A stretch of 64,000 bases of DNA. It comes from Haloarcula amylovorans (GTDB lineage: Archaea > Halobacteriota > Halobacteria > Halobacteriales > Haloarculaceae). Where the stretch lies: contig NZ_SRIF01000002.1 in assembly GCF_004681185.1 (NCBI RefSeq), forward strand, positions 310,001 to 374,000, given 5' to 3'. Under the pieces are notes generated by a model. It ran no database searches. It had not been told where the DNA came from and worked only from the letters and a program-made list of their open reading frames with translations. This document shows, piece by piece, positions 1 through 9,130 of this stretch (the stretch's first letter is position 1; every line of letters starts with the position of its first letter). A program made the translations under genes and the position numbers.

Positions 1-506
1 AGGATGCCGCCGGCACCCAACTCCTGATAGCGCGTCGCGGCTTCGGCGGGGTCCAGTCCGGTGCCCTCGGTCCATCCCGAGACGACGACTTCCCCGTCTT
101 TCGCGTCGAGACTGACGAGGACGCTCTCGGGGTGCTCCTCGCTTATCTCGGCGACGATGTCGGGGTTCTCGACGGCGGCGGTACCAAGGATGACGCGGTC
201 GACGCCCCGGTCGAGCAGCGAGATGGCGTCCGCGGCGGTTCGGATGCCCCCGCCCAACTGCACCGCCACGTCGTCGCCGACGGCCGAGAGCACGGCGTCG
301 ATGGCGGTGGCGTTCTCGCGCTCGCCCTCGAAAGCCCCGTCCAGATCGACGAGGTGGAGCGTGCGCGCACCCGCTTCGACCCACCGCTGTGCGGCCTCGA
401 CTGGGTCGCCATACGTCTTCTCGGTGCCGCGCTCGCCGCCCACCAACTGCACGACCTGTCCGTCCTGCATATCGACGGCCGGAATCACCTCGAACTCGGG
501 AAACAT
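1..506 (-). CDS. hisA: HisA isomerase, N-terminal 168 residues (runs off left edge)
   Basis: Phosphoribosylformimino-5-aminoimidazole carboxamide ribotide isomerase, the fourth histidine biosynthesis step, a cytosolic TIM barrel. Seen: the first strand with VIPAVDMQDG near residues 8-17 (first catalytic Asp), HLVDLDGA near residue 50, the phosphate-binding QLGGGIR segment, and SLDAKDG carrying the second catalytic Asp near residue 130. The ATG at 504-506 begins directly before the first barrel strand. The C-terminal third lies outside the window. hisI and hisH occur further along but are not adjacent, so the pathway genes are scattered. Identification is firm. Confidence 0.95.
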   Translation of the reverse strand, partial: MFPEFEVIPAVDMQDGQVVQLVGGERGTEKTYGDPVEAAQRWVEAGARTLHLVDLDGAFEGERENATAIDAVLSAVGDDVAVQLGGGIRTAADAISLLDRGVDRVILGTAAVENPDIVAEISEEHPESVLVSLDAKDGEVVVSGWTEGTGLDPAEAATRYQELGAGGI

Positions 507-635
507 GGCCGTGGCTGGGTCGGCGGCGGGCGAAAGCGTGTCGGTCCTCGCAGCTGTCTGGGCCGTCTCTCGTGAGAGACCGAGTCGACACGCTAGCGGG
601 GGAACCCTTATACTCGCCCCTCCTCATCGAGGGAC

Positions 636-1289
636 ATGGCAGACAGTGGGCCCGAACCGTCGGGACTCGAATCGCTTCTCTTTGGCGAACGAGCCGACCT
701 GTACCGTCGATTCGTCCGCGCGACGGGCGTGGTCACAGTCGTCTTAGTGGCCGTCTACGCGGTTGTCCGGGCGGGATGGGTGGGTCTGGGAGCGGGGACG
801 ACGGCGGCGCTCGGTACGGCGGCGGGCGTCGCCGTGGCGATTCTCGTCCTCGCTGGACTCGTCGAGTTCGTCGTCCTCGGGCGGGTCTACCAGCGCGGGA
901 CGACCGAAGTGGCACAGACGGCCGCCGAACTCGAAGCCGCCGCCGAGCAACTCGAAGAGACGGCCGAGGAACTGGAGACGACCGCCGACACTGTCGAGGA
1001 CGCCGCGGACACGGTCGACGAAGCCGCGACGGACGTAGAACGAACCGCCGAGGACGTCGAGGAGGCCGCCGAGTGGGCGGGTGCCGACGACGCGGCCAAT
1101 CGCGTCACCGAGGCGACCGAACAGGCCGAGGCGGCCAAGGACAAGACAACCGACGCGAAGACCACCGCAGAAGCGGCCACGGAGGAGGCCGAGGCCGCCA
1201 AAGCAACCGCGAACGAGGTCGAGGAGACGGCGGCCGAACGACGCGAGCGACTGGGGAACGCGGCCGACGACGGCGAGAGCGACCAGTAG
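636..1289 (+). CDS. Membrane-anchored coiled-coil protein, function unknown
   Basis: A 217-residue protein with two hydrophobic segments near the N terminus (about residues 30-50 and 58-82). A long Ala/Glu/Thr-rich helical tail follows (about 90-210) with heptad-like spacing, which predicts an extended coiled coil. I recognise no catalytic motif. A TATA-like box at about 607-613 places the transcript start next to the ATG, so the mRNA is leaderless. The composition resembles structural or signalling coiled coils, but low-complexity helices make homology claims unsafe. It is divergent from hisA with about 130 bases between. Confidence 0.7.
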   Translation: MADSGPEPSGLESLLFGERADLYRRFVRATGVVTVVLVAVYAVVRAGWVGLGAGTTAALGTAAGVAVAILVLAGLVEFVVLGRVYQRGTTEVAQTAAELEAAAEQLEETAEELETTADTVEDAADTVDEAATDVERTAEDVEEAAEWAGADDAANRVTEATEQAEAAKDKTTDAKTTAEAATEEAEAAKATANEVEETAAERRERLGNAADDGESDQ

Positions 1290-1346
1290 GGTCGCTTCCC
1301 GGCCCGTTGTCGGTAGCCTTTAACGACCGGCGAGTCTGCAAACGGT

Positions 1347-2513
1347 ATGGTCGAGTTGTTATTTATCGTTGGCTTAGCTGTTGCCGTCTTCGTCGGGTTC
1401 AACATCGGTGGGTCCTCGACTGGCGTCGCCTTCGGCCCGGCCGTCGGGAGCGACACCATCTCGAAGACGGCGGCGGCAGGGCTGATGACGGCCTTCGCAC
1501 TGCTGGGCGGTGCGACCGTCGGCACGGAGGTCATCGAGACGATGGGCGGTCGCATCGTCCCGAGCGACCAGTTTACGCTGCTGGCAAGTGTCACGGTGCT
1601 CTTCTTCGTCGGCCTCGCGCTGCTGGTCTCGAACCTCTTCGGCGTTCCCGCCTCGACGTCGATGACGGCCGTGGGAGCCATCGCCGGGCTGGGTGTCGCT
1701 AGCGGAACTATCGACTGGGAAGTGATGGGGCGCATCGTCTCGTGGTGGCTGGTCGCCCCCATCGTCGCCTTCTGGCTATCGGCAGTCGTCGGCCGGTACC
1801 TCTACCCCCATCTGGCGGCCCGCATCGTCTTCGAGACCGACACGCCGGGGACCTCCCGGCGCGAGCGCGTCGGTCAGTTCCTCGTCGTCGCCATCGGCTG
1901 TTACATGGCGTTCTCGGCGGGCGCGTCGAACGTCGCCAATGCCGTTGCACCGCTAGTCGGAAGCGGCGAACTTGCGCTGTATCCGGGCGTCGCGCTCGCC
2001 GGGGCGGCCATCGGGGTCGGCGCGTTCACCATCGCTCGCCGAACGCTCGACACCGTCGGCAACGACCTCACCGAACTCCCGATTCTCGCGGCGCTCATCG
2101 TCGAGACGGTGAGCGCGACCATCATCAGTCTGCTGTCACTCGCCGGTATCCCTGCGAGCCTCGCCGTCTCGGCGACGATGTGCGTCGTCGGGCTGGGGTG
2201 GGGCCGAGCGACCCGGACGACGCGGTTGGCCGACGCAGCAGGTGCCGCGGTCACGGGTGCCGCCGCCGGCGGGAGCGGGGGCAAGGGCGTCTCGGTCAGT
2301 GCGCTCAACGTCGATGTCGAAGAGAATCCCACGTCCTCGGCGGACAGTGGCTCGAAGTCGGTCGCCAAGATTGGGGAAGAAGACCCCGAGTCGGTGACGA
2401 CCGCCGCCGACCTGTTCGACCCGTCGGCCACCGGCCGCGTGATTATGCTGTGGATACTGACGCCGTCTATCTCGGCGTTCGCCTCGTATCTCGTCTTCCA
2501 GTACGTCTTGTAA
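1347..2513 (+). CDS. PiT-family inorganic phosphate permease, copy 1
   Basis: Probable low-affinity phosphate:cation symporter in the cell membrane, 388 residues. Both inverted PiT signatures are visible: FNIGGSSTGVAFGPAVGS near residues 14-31 and FSAGASNVANAVAPLVG near 190-206, embedded in about ten hydrophobic helices. A hydrophilic cytosolic loop rich in Ser/Glu spans about 300-350, before a last helix. A TATA-like box (CTTTAAC) lies about 28 bases before the ATG, so the gene has its own leaderless promoter. A close paralogue follows 46 bases after the stop, also with its own promoter. The exact ion specificity is not readable. Confidence 0.92.
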   Translation: MVELLFIVGLAVAVFVGFNIGGSSTGVAFGPAVGSDTISKTAAAGLMTAFALLGGATVGTEVIETMGGRIVPSDQFTLLASVTVLFFVGLALLVSNLFGVPASTSMTAVGAIAGLGVASGTIDWEVMGRIVSWWLVAPIVAFWLSAVVGRYLYPHLAARIVFETDTPGTSRRERVGQFLVVAIGCYMAFSAGASNVANAVAPLVGSGELALYPGVALAGAAIGVGAFTIARRTLDTVGNDLTELPILAALIVETVSATIISLLSLAGIPASLAVSATMCVVGLGWGRATRTTRLADAAGAAVTGAAAGGSGGKGVSVSALNVDVEENPTSSADSGSKSVAKIGEEDPESVTTAADLFDPSATGRVIMLWILTPSISAFASYLVFQYVL

Positions 2514-2559
2514 CGCTGCGAGACGGTACGTTTTACCTCTCGCCCGGCCTGAACGCTAT

Positions 2560-3738
2560 ATGGTCGAGGTTCTCTTCGCGCTCGGGCTCGTGGTCGCCGT
2601 TTTCGTCGGGTTCAATATCGGGGGGTCCTCGACGGGCGTCGCCTTCGGGCCGGCCGTCGGCAGTAACACCCTCTCGAAGCTCTCGGCGGCAGCGCTGATG
2701 ACGGTCTTCGCCCTCGCCGGTGGGTTGCTCGTCGGCCCAGCCGTCGTCGAGAGTCTGGGCAGCGACCTCGTCGAGACGGCGTTCTCGCCGCTCATCAGCA
2801 TCGTCGTCCTCTTTTTCATCGGCGTGGCACTGTTCCTCTCGAACGTCGTCGGCGTCCCCGCCTCGACGTCGATGACGGCCGTCGGCGCAATCGCCGGTCT
2901 CGGCCTCGCAAAGCAGACGCTCAACAGCGGCCTGATGCTGGAAATCGTCTCGTGGTGGCTCGTCTCGCCCATCGTCGCCTTCTGGGTCAGCGGCGTCATC
3001 GGCCGCTACTTCTACCCGACGCTGGTCGAGTGGTTCGCCGTCTCCCAGAGCGAGGGGTCGCTGCTCGTGCTGGACTATTCCGGTGCGATCCCCCGCCCCC
3101 GACTCGGCGAAAACACGACCGAGCGAGAGTTCGTCGGCACCGCTGTCGTCGTCGGCATCGGCTGTTACATGGCCTTCTCGGCGGGCGCGTCGAACGTCGC
3201 TAACGCCGTTGCACCACTGGTCGGCAACGGCTCGCTGGAGATGTACCCCGCTATTGCGCTCGGCGGCGCGGCGATCGGTCTCGGGGCCTTTACCATCGCC
3301 AGACGGACGATGGACACCGTCGGCAACGACCTCACCGACCTGCCGCTCGTGGCCGCTATCGTCGTCGCTACCGTCTCCTCGACTATCGTCACCTTCCTCT
3401 CGGCGCTCGGCATCCCCGCGAGTTTCGTCATCATCGCCACGATGAGCATCGTCGGGCTCGGGTGGGGTCGGGCGACCCGGACGACCCAACTCACCGAGTC
3501 AGTGCGGGAGGCATCGACCGCGCCCGTCGAGTCGCTCGCGGCCGACGACGCGCCCACCGTCGGTGGTGAGATGAGTCACGATCCCGAACGACGTGAGGCG
3601 TCTCGGGAGAATGTTCCGGCCGCTTCGGACCTCTTCGAACCGGGGACGACAGCCCGCGTCATCTTCCTCCAGAACGTCGTTCCCTCGATTGCGACAGTAG
3701 CCGCCTATCTGGTCTTTCGCTTCCTTCCTATCGCCTGA
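2560..3738 (+). CDS. PiT-family inorganic phosphate permease, copy 2
   Basis: Paralogue of the preceding permease, 392 residues, with the same two signatures (FNIGGSSTGVAFGPAVGS near the N terminus and FSAGASNVANAVAPLVG in the second half). It differs by an extra hydrophilic stretch between the repeats (about residues 160-185) and in the variable loop near 310-355. A TATA-like GTTTTACC at about 2528-2535 is positioned for a leaderless ATG at 2560, so the two copies can be expressed independently. The pair is best explained by local duplication followed by divergence. Confidence 0.92.
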   Translation: MVEVLFALGLVVAVFVGFNIGGSSTGVAFGPAVGSNTLSKLSAAALMTVFALAGGLLVGPAVVESLGSDLVETAFSPLISIVVLFFIGVALFLSNVVGVPASTSMTAVGAIAGLGLAKQTLNSGLMLEIVSWWLVSPIVAFWVSGVIGRYFYPTLVEWFAVSQSEGSLLVLDYSGAIPRPRLGENTTEREFVGTAVVVGIGCYMAFSAGASNVANAVAPLVGNGSLEMYPAIALGGAAIGLGAFTIARRTMDTVGNDLTDLPLVAAIVVATVSSTIVTFLSALGIPASFVIIATMSIVGLGWGRATRTTQLTESVREASTAPVESLAADDAPTVGGEMSHDPERREASRENVPAASDLFEPGTTARVIFLQNVVPSIATVAAYLVFRFLPIA

Positions 3739-3797
3739 CCCCGCCGCCGTCTCTCACAATCGTTCACGATCTGGTTCCGAAGGGCAAAGTCTAACAA

Positions 3798-3816
3798 GTC
3801 GGGGTTCGAACCCGAC
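3798..3816. promoter_or_regulatory. Inverted repeat between promoter and ferredoxin start
   Basis: A 6-bp arm GTCGGG (3798-3803) pairs with CCCGAC (3811-3816) around a 7-base GTTCGAA loop. It lies five bases before the ferredoxin ATG and just after a TATA-like region near 3785-3795. It could be an operator or simply chance in GC-rich DNA. It resembles a tRNA T-arm, but no tRNA body is present. Confidence 0.35.
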
Positions 3817-3821
3817 AGGTG

Positions 3822-4211
3822 ATGCCCACGGTAGAGTACCTTAACTACGAAGTAGTGGACGACAACGGCTGGGACATGTACGAGGACGACGTCTTCAGCG
3901 AGGCCGACGACCTCGGTCTCGACGACGAAGACTACGGAACGCTCGACGTCAACGAGGGCGAGTACATCCTCGAAGCAGCCGAGGCACAGGGCTACGACTG
4001 GCCCTTCTCGTGTCGCGCAGGTGCCTGTGCGAACTGTGCTGCCATCGTCCTCGAAGGCGAAATCGACATGGACATGCAGCAGATCCTCTCCGACGAGGAA
4101 GTCGAAGAGAAGAACGTCCGACTGACCTGCATCGGTAGCGCGGACACCGACGAGGTCAAGATCGTCTACAACGCCAAGCATCTCGACTACCTGCAGAACC
4201 GCGTCATATAA
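3822..4211 (+). CDS. Halophilic [2Fe-2S] ferredoxin
   Basis: Plant-type ferredoxin of haloarchaea, 129 residues. It is the soluble electron acceptor of 2-oxoacid:ferredoxin oxidoreductases in this group. Cluster ligands are C64, C69, C72 and C103 in the expected CX4CX2C...C arrangement. The N-terminal region about 13-40 is the very acidic insertion characteristic of halobacterial ferredoxins. A GTG codon sits just before the ATG, but the ATG at 3822 gives the family start [10 protein letters not shown]. An inverted repeat lies just upstream. Confidence 0.96.
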   Translation: MPTVEYLNYEVVDDNGWDMYEDDVFSEADDLGLDDEDYGTLDVNEGEYILEAAEAQGYDWPFSCRAGACANCAAIVLEGEIDMDMQQILSDEEVEEKNVRLTCIGSADTDEVKIVYNAKHLDYLQNRVI

Positions 4212-4376
4212 CGTCGTTCTGCAGTCTTTTCCGTTTCGCTGCGTAGTGATGTCCACCGCGTAGCGACAGCCCTACCGTTGCATCTCCCGCCTCTCGGCCA
4301 CAGTCCGCCGCTCGCGTCCGAACGGGTACCCCCTCACACCGGAACCATTAGGGTCGTTCACGTCACACTGCGATGC

Positions 4377-5405
4377 GTGTTGGGGTCGATACCGGACCTG
4401 TTGCGGCTGCTCGCGGTGCCGGTGTTCGGGTGGGCGGCCTACCGCGACGTGAAGACGCGCCGGGTTCCGAATCGAACGTGGGTACCGCTGGCGGCACTCG
4501 CTGTCGTCTTACTCGTCTGGGAGACGTACACGGTGCTGACCGGACCGACGAGCGGACAGGCATACCTGATTCGGGTCGCCATCAGTCTGGGGTTCGTCGC
4601 ACCGCTGGCCTACGGCTTCTGGCTCATCGGCGGGTTCGGCGGGGCCGACGCGAAGGCGTTCATGCTGACTGCCGTTCTCTTTCCGGTCTACCCCGTCTAT
4701 TACCTCCCGACGGCGGCACTGCCACTGGAACCCTCGACGCTCGGCGTCTTCTCGCTGACCATCCTCTCGAATACGGTGGTCGCCGGCATCTTCTATCCGC
4801 TCGGCGTCGCAGCCACCAACCTCGCGCAGGGCCGGTTCTCACCGGCGATGTTCATCGGGAAGCCAGTCGCCATCGAGCGATTGCCCGAGGAATACGGTCG
4901 GCTACTGGAGTCGCCCCGCGGATTCACCCGGAGCGGCCTGGACCTAGACGCCCTCCGGATGTACCTTCAGTGGCGCGGCATCACGCTCGCGCAACTGCGA
5001 GCCGACTCCACCCGATACCGCCACCCCGAATCGCTCCCGAGCGACCCGAACGAACCCGGCGACGGCGCTATCGTCACCGACGGCGGGGAGCCGAGCGACG
5101 CGAGGCGACCCTCGTCAGAACTGGGTTCCGACGGCGGCGTCTCGGCAGGTGCGACGACCGATGACACCGTCGCCGCAGTAGCGGACGAATGGGGCGCGGA
5201 GCGATTCTTGGACGACATCGAAGGGTCGGCATACGGCACCTCCCCCGAGCAGTTGCGAGACGGACTGGAGGTCGCCGTCAGCGAACGGGAAGTGTGGATA
5301 TCGCCCGGGATTCCGTTCCTCGTGCCCATGTTCGCCGGCCTCCTCGCGGCGCTGACCTACGGCGACGTGCTGTTCTCGCTGCTCGTCCTCGTGGGACTGG
5401 CCTGA
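4377..5405 (+). CDS. A24-family prepilin/prearchaellin peptidase
   Basis: Membrane aspartyl protease that cleaves class III signal peptides of archaellins and pilins. The two Asp-containing motifs are visible: [11 protein letters not shown] near residue 20 and FGGADAKAF near residue 90. Hydrophobic helices surround them. A hydrophilic, acidic stretch of about 110 residues (about 190-305) then separates this core from one last C-terminal helix, an unusually long insertion for the family. The open frame extends further upstream, but the hydrophobic core begins right after the GTG at 4377, which I chose; the exact start is uncertain. No pilin gene is adjacent. Confidence 0.8.
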   Translation: MLGSIPDLLRLLAVPVFGWAAYRDVKTRRVPNRTWVPLAALAVVLLVWETYTVLTGPTSGQAYLIRVAISLGFVAPLAYGFWLIGGFGGADAKAFMLTAVLFPVYPVYYLPTAALPLEPSTLGVFSLTILSNTVVAGIFYPLGVAATNLAQGRFSPAMFIGKPVAIERLPEEYGRLLESPRGFTRSGLDLDALRMYLQWRGITLAQLRADSTRYRHPESLPSDPNEPGDGAIVTDGGEPSDARRPSSELGSDGGVSAGATTDDTVAAVADEWGAERFLDDIEGSAYGTSPEQLRDGLEVAVSEREVWISPGIPFLVPMFAGLLAALTYGDVLFSLLVLVGLA

Positions 5406-5448
5406 CGACGACAAAAGACCTATCTTGGGGAGCGGCCAGCGTTAGGAC

Positions 5449-5811
5449 ATGACCGACGTAGCGCTGGCGTTCGACGAGCAGGAGTATCTCCCGGCGGTCG
5501 CACAGGACGCCGATTCCGGCGAGGTGCTGATGCTCGCCTACGTCACCGAGGCGGCGCTCGCACGGACCCGCGAGACGGGGTACGCCCACTACTACTCCAG
5601 GAGCCGCGATGAACTCTGGAAGAAGGGCGGCACCAGCGGCCACACACAGGAGATCGAGGAAGTACGCGTGGACTGTGACGGTGACGCGTTGCTCTATCTG
5701 GTCGATCAGTCCGGCGGGGCCTGTCACACCGGCTACGAGTCCTGTTTCTACCGGACCGTCGACGGCGAGGAAGTCGGCGAACAGGTGTTCGACCCCGACG
5801 ACGTCTACTGA
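5449..5811 (+). CDS. hisI: Phosphoribosyl-AMP cyclohydrolase
   Basis: HisI opens the adenine ring of phosphoribosyl-AMP, the third histidine biosynthesis step. The protein is 120 residues, a normal length for the stand-alone enzyme. Recognisable blocks are VLMLAYV, the YSRSR...[12 protein letters not shown] stretch near residues 50-65 and the metal-binding region [14 protein letters not shown] followed by [13 protein letters not shown] near 95-105. The stop overlaps the next start (TGATG), so it is translationally linked to the downstream coiled-coil gene. No fused HisE domain is present. Confidence 0.95.
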   Translation: MTDVALAFDEQEYLPAVAQDADSGEVLMLAYVTEAALARTRETGYAHYYSRSRDELWKKGGTSGHTQEIEEVRVDCDGDALLYLVDQSGGACHTGYESCFYRTVDGEEVGEQVFDPDDVY

Positions 5812-6923
5812 TGACTGACGCCGCCCGAGAACTGGAGACGGCCGTCGAGGAGCGCCGGCAGGCCCGCGAGCGGGTCGAAGCCGTCGGCGAGGACGACCTG
5901 CGAGCGTGCCAGGAAGCGTACCGGGAACTGCTCGACTTATTGGAGCGGTATGAGGACACCGCCACGGGCAGCGGCAACTTCAAGGCGTTCACCGAGTTTC
6001 AGGGCACTGTCGGGTCGCTGATCGACGACCTCCCCGAGGACCTGCCAGAGCGAGAGACGTTCGAGGCGGTCGACGACTTTCTCCAGCAGCGCCGTCTCTC
6101 CGAGAGCGACTTCGAGACGGCGAGAGAGCGGCTCGAACCCGTCGGCGACCTCGTCGCGCGACTGGCCGAGTGGGACGACGCCCGCGAACGCTACGCCGAG
6201 GCCCGCCGGGCGGCTCGACGGCGGATAACCGAACTCGACGAACGCATCGCCGACCTCGAACGGCTCCGGCGACTCGGCGACGCCGACCTCGACGCGCCGG
6301 TCGAGGCCCTGCAGAAGCCCATCGAGGCGTACAACGACGCCGTCCGCGAGGCGTTTCGGGCGTTCCGCGACGACGCGCCCGCCCGGGAAGTGCTCTCGGT
6401 GGTCGAACGGGCCGACGCGTATCCCCTCGTCGACTTTCAGTCGCCTCCCGAGGCGCTCCTCGAATACGTCGCGACGGCCGAGGCGGGGACCGAACCGATT
6501 CCGAAACTGCTCGAATACGCCGACTACTCCGCGTCGAAACTCGACCACTACGTCGAGGATACCGCCGCGCTCAAGCGCGCGGTCACCACGCGACGGACGT
6601 ACCTCCGGGACCTCGACGCCGACCCGCTCACCGTCTCGTGGCCGCCACCGCCCGCAGAGCGCCTGCCGTGGCTCGTCCGCGAATATCGACCCGTAGTCTC
6701 CGGGTTCGCCGACGAGTCCGTCGTCGCCCGCCTGCGCGAAGTGCGCGACCTCGCCGCCAGCGAGGACTACACTCGGCTTCGGGAGAGCGCGCTCGCTCGC
6801 TCGGAGCTATCCAGCAAGGAGCGAGAGCGACTCTCCAGCGGAGCCGTCGAGCGGGAACTGAAGCGCGCACGCGAGGAACGAGCGGATATCGAGGCGGCGC
6901 TCGAAACGCACGGGCCGCCGTAG
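5811..6923 (+). CDS. Haloarchaeal conserved helical protein, function unknown
   Basis: A 370-residue, mostly helical and charged protein without membrane segments, signal peptide or catalytic motif that I recognise. Coiled-coil-like stretches occur at about 1-60, 110-160 and 330-365. A central part about 200-270 contains conserved-looking Pro/Trp positions (VSWPPPPAERLPWLVREY). It overlaps the hisI stop by one base, suggesting co-translation. I have a weak memory of a haloarchaea-specific DUF with this architecture (possibly DUF7118). No function should be inferred from the hisI linkage alone. Confidence 0.7.
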   Translation: MTDAARELETAVEERRQARERVEAVGEDDLRACQEAYRELLDLLERYEDTATGSGNFKAFTEFQGTVGSLIDDLPEDLPERETFEAVDDFLQQRRLSESDFETARERLEPVGDLVARLAEWDDARERYAEARRAARRRITELDERIADLERLRRLGDADLDAPVEALQKPIEAYNDAVREAFRAFRDDAPAREVLSVVERADAYPLVDFQSPPEALLEYVATAEAGTEPIPKLLEYADYSASKLDHYVEDTAALKRAVTTRRTYLRDLDADPLTVSWPPPPAERLPWLVREYRPVVSGFADESVVARLREVRDLAASEDYTRLRESALARSELSSKERERLSSGAVERELKRAREERADIEAALETHGPP

Positions 6924-6927
6924 GCCG

Positions 6928-8286
6928 CTACAGGTCGACTTTGGCGGCTTCGACCATCCGTTCTGCGAGTTCCGCGGCTCGTTCCGGCGTCCGCGCCTCG
7001 GCGTAGACGCGGACGAGCGGCTCGGTTCCCGAGGGGCGGGCCAGCACCCACCCGTCGCCGAAGTCCAACCGCCAGCCGTCGGTCGTATCGAGATCGGCGT
7101 CGACGGTCTCGGCGTAGGCTTCGATGCTCGCGAGCATCGCCTCGCGTTCGCTCTCCGTCTCGATGTGGAGGTTACGCCGATCGTTGTAGTAGTCGGAGTA
7201 GGGCGCGACGAGTTCGCTGGCGGGGGTCTCCGCGATGAGTTCACAGAAACGAGCTGCGGTGTAGGCTCCGTCGCGGGCGATGCGGTACTCGGGGAAGAGG
7301 ATGCCGCCGTTGCCCTCGCCGGCGATGCTGACGTGGGTCCCCTCGGCCTCTAGCTCGTGAATACGGCTGACGATGTGGGTCGACCCGATGGGCGTTAACG
7401 AGAGGTCCGCGCCGACGGCTTCGACGACATCTACGAGGCGCTGTGAGGCGTTGACCGCCGAGACGACACCCTCTCCGGGGTCGAGCTGTGCGGCCGCCAG
7501 CGCCGCCAGCACCTCGTCGCCCTCAATGTGTTCGCCCTCGCTGTCGACGAACATCGCCCGGTCGGCGTCCCCGTCGTGGGCGATGCCGAGGTCCGCATCC
7601 GTCGACTCGACGTACGCCCGCAGGTCGCCGAGGTTCGCCTCGACGGGTTCCGGATCCCGACCGGGGAAGTGCCCGTCCGGCTGGCCGTTGATCGTGTGGA
7701 CCGTACAGCCCAGCTCGCGGAACAGGTCGGGGCTGGTGAGCGACCCCGCGCCGTGGCCGGGGTCGACGACGACGGTGAGGTCGGCCTCGGCGATGCGCTC
7801 GTGGTCGACGGCCTCGCGGACTTCTTCGCGGTAGGACTGTCGGGCGTTCTCGATGTCGCGGTCCACGCCGACTTGCTCCCACGCCGCCTGCGTCGAGTCT
7901 TCGGCCATCGCGGCCTCGACGCGGTTCAGTAGTTCGCGGGAGAACTCGACGCCGTCGTGACCGACGAGCTTGATGCCGTTGTACGCTGGCGGGTTGTGAC
8001 TCGCCGTTATCATCACGCCCGGGACACCCTCGCGGTCGCAGTACGCCTGCAGGCCCGGCATCGGTACGACTCCGAGCCGGTCGACGTCGAAGCCCGCGCC
8101 GGTGAGCCCGCTCGTCATCGCGTTGGCGTAGGTGCGTCCGGTTATCCGCGTGTCCCGCGCGACGGCGACCCGGCCGTACTCGCCGGCCCAGACGCTCCCC
8201 GCCCCCTCCGCGACCTGGAGGACGTATCGCGGCGTCAGCTCTTTGCCCGCGACGCCTCGAACGCCGCTCGACCCGAACACGTGCAT
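6928..8286 (-). CDS. glmM: Phosphoglucosamine mutase-like phosphohexomutase
   Basis: Alpha-D-phosphohexomutase, 452 residues. The phosphoserine loop TASHNPP places the catalytic Ser at residue 96. The Mg-binding DGDADR loop is near residue 240, and the C-terminal phosphate-binding RPSGTEPLVRVYAE near 415. Subtype is inferred: the loop context fits the archaeal GlmM/ManB group, converting glucosamine-6-P to glucosamine-1-P. This would link to glmS and the UDP-sugar genes at 51-61 kb. Phosphomannomutase activity cannot be excluded. It converges with the preceding gene, four bases apart. Confidence 0.88.
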   Translation of the reverse strand: MHVFGSSGVRGVAGKELTPRYVLQVAEGAGSVWAGEYGRVAVARDTRITGRTYANAMTSGLTGAGFDVDRLGVVPMPGLQAYCDREGVPGVMITASHNPPAYNGIKLVGHDGVEFSRELLNRVEAAMAEDSTQAAWEQVGVDRDIENARQSYREEVREAVDHERIAEADLTVVVDPGHGAGSLTSPDLFRELGCTVHTINGQPDGHFPGRDPEPVEANLGDLRAYVESTDADLGIAHDGDADRAMFVDSEGEHIEGDEVLAALAAAQLDPGEGVVSAVNASQRLVDVVEAVGADLSLTPIGSTHIVSRIHELEAEGTHVSIAGEGNGGILFPEYRIARDGAYTAARFCELIAETPASELVAPYSDYYNDRRNLHIETESEREAMLASIEAYAETVDADLDTTDGWRLDFGDGWVLARPSGTEPLVRVYAEARTPERAAELAERMVEAAKVDL

Positions 8287-8466
8287 TCAGACGGGTGTCC
8301 GTAGCCGACTGGCTTAGGGGTGTCGCCGCTAGCTGAGAGACGTTCACAATCCGACACGACTGTTCGAAGCTGTTCACTCGCTTCGCTGGCGACGACCGGT
8401 CTGTCTTCGCCTGGCGACCGAGGGCGATTCCAACAGCCATTAGCCACACGCCCGCGGAGACGGCGT

Positions 8467-9018
8467 ATGGCCAACGAGGAACTCATCGCAGCGCTGCGGG
8501 ACGCTGACGCGGTCAAGTACGGCGAGTTCGAACTGTCTCACGGCGGCACGTCGAACTACTACGTCGATAAGTACATCTTCGAGACGAGTCCTCGGTGTCT
8601 CGAACTCATCGCTGCGGCCTTCGCAGAGCGCCTTACGGATACGAAACTAGCTGGCGTCGCGCTTGGCGGGGTGCCGCTCGTGGCGGTCACGAGCGTCGAG
8701 ACGGGCCTGCCCTACGTCATCGCGCGAAAGCAACAGAAGGAGTACGGCACGGCGAACCTCGTCGAAGGAGAACTGGAGGAGGGCGAGGAAGTCGTCGTCA
8801 TCGAGGACATCGCGACGACGGGCCAGAGCGCCATCGACGCGGCGGCGGCGCTCCGAGACGCCGGCGCGGTCGTCTCTCGGGTCCTCGTCGTCGTCGACCG
8901 GGAAGAGGGGGCCGCCGAGAACCTCGCCGAACACGACCTCGAACTGGAGTCGCTAGTGACCGCCTCGGACCTGCTCGCGGACGCCCCCGAAGACGTAGAT
9001 GTGGACGTAGACGCCTGA
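8467..9018 (+). CDS. pyrE: Orotate phosphoribosyltransferase
   Basis: PyrE, 183 residues, transfers PRPP to orotate in pyrimidine synthesis. Seen: the N-terminal hood with [10 protein letters not shown], the catalytic RKQQKEYGT loop near residues 83-91, and the PRPP-binding [14 protein letters not shown] near 110-123. The ATG at 8467 sits about 30 bases after a CATTAG TATA-like box, so leaderless; the longer upstream frame is not needed. The nucleobase permease 112 bases downstream suggests a purine/pyrimidine acquisition theme. A purine-specific PyrE-like paralogue is a less likely alternative. Confidence 0.9.
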   Translation: MANEELIAALRDADAVKYGEFELSHGGTSNYYVDKYIFETSPRCLELIAAAFAERLTDTKLAGVALGGVPLVAVTSVETGLPYVIARKQQKEYGTANLVEGELEEGEEVVVIEDIATTGQSAIDAAAALRDAGAVVSRVLVVVDREEGAAENLAEHDLELESLVTASDLLADAPEDVDVDVDA

Positions 9019-9130
9019 GTAACTGCCGACAACGGCCGCGTCGCGACGGCCGTCTCTCGACATCTCGTCACGACAACCATTATTCGCCGTTCTCGCCACG
9101 CTTAAGCCGGTCTGTAGTGAGTCTCGGACA

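Noticed and set aside
3798..3816. tRNA gene 3' end suggested by a T-arm-like GGGTTCGAACCC
   Set aside because: No acceptor, D or anticodon arms in the 80 bases upstream, and no CCA-side acceptor strand; only the short hairpin remains.
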